This document shows, in pieces, positions 62,061-64,000 of a DNA stretch of 64,000 nucleotides. Location: positions 55,001 through 119,000 of the forward strand of contig CAUJNA010003820.1 in assembly GCA_963377175.1 (NCBI GenBank). The letters are read 5' to 3'. Origin of the DNA: Effrenium voratum (taxonomy: Eukaryota; Sar; Dinophyceae; Suessiales; Symbiodiniaceae). The notes under the pieces were generated by a model, which was not told the DNA's origin, ran no database searches, and saw only the letters and a program-made list of their open reading frames with translations. The translations under genes and the position numbers were made by a program. Positions within the stretch are counted from its first letter, which is position 1. Each line of letters begins with the position of its first letter.

Positions 62061-63964
62061 CCTAGCGGCTCACCCTTCAGGATCGCCTCCTTTGCCACCG
62101 AGTGGATGGCCGCCAGCCCTGACTTCTCCGGGTTGCTCAAAATGACCGACCACAAGGCAGTGGAGACATCCCCCAGACCATTCGAGGAGCTGAAGCGCAT
62201 GCGCGGGGTGCTCGCGTCGCCCAGGACTAGCCGCTCGTCCCTGGGAGGCTCCGTCGGCTCCACCCTCTTGTAGAACTCCATCCTGTCCCGGATCCACTGA
62301 TTATATAGCTGCTCCGGGGGCTCGTCCATCACCAGCTGCAAGCATGTGGCCTTGTCTTTGTGCCACCCCGTGATCTGGAGCAGCCTGGTCCCCCCGCGGC
62401 TCGCCCTCCAGAAGCCCTTGCAAAACCTGCACATGTAGCCCCCGGTGGTCTTGAACTTCTCCTTGCCCACCACTTCCCAGGCGCTGATGCTGGGCAAGAC
62501 CAGGCCGCACTCCACGGAGGCCCAAAACGTGCTTCGTCTCCTTGGGGAAGTGCTTGTTGATGTACTTCCGGCCCGCGACCGCCGTGACCGTGGACGTGGT
62601 GATGGGCGGGTACCGCCTCATGCCCTGGTCCGGTGTGCGGAGCGTGGTGTCCGCCCCCCCCAGAACCTTGGCTTGGGGTCCGATTCCGAGGCACCCAAGG
62701 GGGGGGAGCAACCCAGCTGCCGGATGAGGTCCTGGGAGTAGCCCAACCTGTCGTACAAGGCCCCCGCCGCCTCCTGCGTGACCTGCTCGACCCAGTCGTG
62801 GACCACGTTGCAACGCCAGTTGACCTTCACCTCCACCATGGAGGACTTGCTCAGGCCCGACACCAACTTGGTGTAGACCGAGTCGAAAGCCCTCAGCGAT
62901 GACAGCGGAAGGGTGATTCGCTCGTTGCAGACCGCCCTGAAACGCAGCGCCTCCTTGCTGTCGTGGACGGGGGCCACTGGGATCTCCATCACCGGCAACG
63001 GGCAGTTAACGATGAAATTCTTGGCCGCCAGAAACGTCCCCATCTCCTTGAAGATGTAGCTCCATTCCGCCTTGCTGCGCGGCTTGGGGATGCCCAGGCT
63101 CTCCAGGAAGGGCACCGCCTCCTTCCTCATCTGGAGGATGTTGCCCATCCACTTGTCCGAGGTCGAGCCCTCCGCATTGCGGCCCCGGCGCTGCGTCTTC
63201 ACGATCAGCGGGAAAGTGGTCCAGGCCGAGTAGATGTACTTGAAAGTGAACCTGTGGGCGTACACCCCGTCAGGCTTGGCAGGTCCCACGTTCTCGTCTG
63301 CCTGGTCCAAAACACCTTATCACCTTTTGCCCAGAAGATCCCCACCACCTGCTCCGGCGCCGGGCGCTCGCCCCGGTTCACCTGCGCTCGGATCTCCAAG
63401 GCCGTGTAGATGACTGGGTCGATGTGGTCCTGCTCGCACGTGAGTGGGTGAGTCCTGCGCTCCAGGGCCAGGAGCTCCTCTGGCGTGAGCTTGAATTGCT
63501 GGTCCGCGCCCTTGGGGATCTCACCGCTTGAGTGCTTCTTCCAGATCCCCCCAAACATCCGTAGCTCCCCCTGGTGCCTCTTCATCGCCCAGAGGAGCAG
63601 GGACAGCTTGCCCTCCTCCGAGTCCAGGTCCTGCTGTGACATTGGCTGGTCCCCCCCGGGGCCAATGGGGGGCCGGTGTCGCCAGATCGGGCATCTCCTC
63701 CAGCAGCGCCTCCTGGTGCCATGGGTTCTGCGACTCTCTGAGCCTCCTGATGTAAGGGACATACTTCTCCTTGATGTCTCCCACGTTGGGGATCCTCGGG
63801 GTCATCCAGCTCCAGGGGGCAGAATAGCCCCCTCTCCAGTGCCTGCCTGAGATCATCTGGCCACGCCGACACTTCCAAGGGCTTGAGAGTGTGGTTAAGC
63901 ATCCATGCCGGTTGGTGTCCTGGGTGCGCTTGTTCGCCTCCTGAGCCTCCTGAATGGAGCCCAT
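62060..63964 (-). CDS. upstream retroelement protein with C2HC-like finger, broken by frame changes
   Basis: Coding texture moves between frames at about 63.66, 63.31, 62.70 and 62.52 kb, several of them at G or C runs. Readable parts include GDIKEKYVPYIRRLRESQNP, EQDHIDPVIYTALEIRAQVN, KWMGNILQMRKEAVPFLESL and GYMCRFCKGFW. The last region contains C-x2-C-x19-H-x5-C (YMCRFC ... WHKDKATC), a plausible zinc finger. I do not recognise the protein. It may be a first ORF of the same element or of another element abutting it. It reaches to within 40 nt of the window edge, so the 5' end is probably outside. Confidence 0.5.
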
Positions 63965-64000
63965 CGCCTCCGCCAGTGCCTGGCTGGCGTCAACGCCCTT

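Larger units (their letters stand above)
56581..64000 (-). mobile_element. retroelement with Gag-like, methyltransferase-like, RT and RNase H regions
   Basis: A GC-rich block with dense minus-strand coding, unlike the rest of the window. Order on the minus strand: upstream protein with a Cys/His finger, about 460 nt without a clear frame, Gag-like protein with a CCCH finger, Pro-rich linker, methyltransferase-like domain, RT, RNase H. I see no tyrosine recombinase, integrase or LTR within the window. The element runs off the right edge, so the 5' end cannot be checked. Multiple frame changes mean it is either decayed or affected by homopolymer errors in the assembly. RNase H is of the kind found in DIRS-like elements. 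Confidence 0.85.

Noticed and set aside
1..64000. Relic dinoflagellate spliced-leader sequence
   Set aside because: I looked for CCGTAGCCATTTTGGCTCAAG-like strings on both strands and saw none convincing; a computed search would be needed to be sure.
56146..64000. LTRs for the retroelement
   Set aside because: No long direct repeat seen at the 3' side that recurs upstream within the window; the 5' end is outside, so absence is not proven.
1..64000. CRISPR arrays, bacterial operons, Shine-Dalgarno sites
   Set aside because: Tandem arrays lack spacer structure, and the intron-rich layout is eukaryotic.

Overview
Organism. The window reads as nuclear DNA of a dinoflagellate, Suessiales/Symbiodiniaceae-like; I cannot name a genus. 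Coding sequence comes as tiny exons (25-120 nt) spread over tens of kilobases. Most 5' splice sites are GC rather than GT. Large microsatellites and many short dispersed repeats fill the introns. The right end carries a retroelement whose RNase H, methyltransferase-like domain and Cys/His-rich Gag match types common in dinoflagellate genomes. All clearly supported genes are on the minus strand, so the layout below is best read from right to left.

Regions. (1) 56.5-64.0 kb: a minus-strand non-LTR-looking (DIRS-type RNase H) retroelement running off the right edge. It has an upstream protein with a C2HC-like finger, a Gag-like protein with a CCCH finger, a divergent DNA-methyltransferase-like domain, then reverse transcriptase and RNase H with all catalytic residues. 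Several frame changes break it. (2) 45.7-56.5 kb: repeats and a few isolated minus-strand exon candidates of an unrecognised gene. (3) 15.47-45.66 kb: a cytochrome P450 gene (CYP86/CYP704-like) that I assembled by eye into 22 exons and 1500 nt of frame-consistent CDS (499 codons plus stop). It has an N-terminal anchor, the WxxxR, AGRDT, ExxR and FRPERW motifs and the heme Cys loop. Its introns hold a (CACT)n array of 437 bp, an 11-bp ATCACCATCAT array, a trinucleotide block and a 3.7-kb inverted-repeat-bounded element with telomere-like arrays. (4) 0-15.2 kb: a second minus-strand multi-exon gene of unknown function that continues past the left edge.

A shared thread is a ~115-bp repeat with CTAGGTCC.../...GGACCTAG ends. 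Ten copies or fragments all point the same way, and on the gene strand each carries intron-like signals (AG|GT start, often TTCTAAC-like site about 20 nt before the terminal AG). It behaves like an introner or MITE family that has spread through these introns.

Limits. Exon boundaries come from reading frame, phase and splice dinucleotides only, without transcripts or database searches. The P450 identity is secure; some of its junctions, and the whole of the second gene's function, are not.
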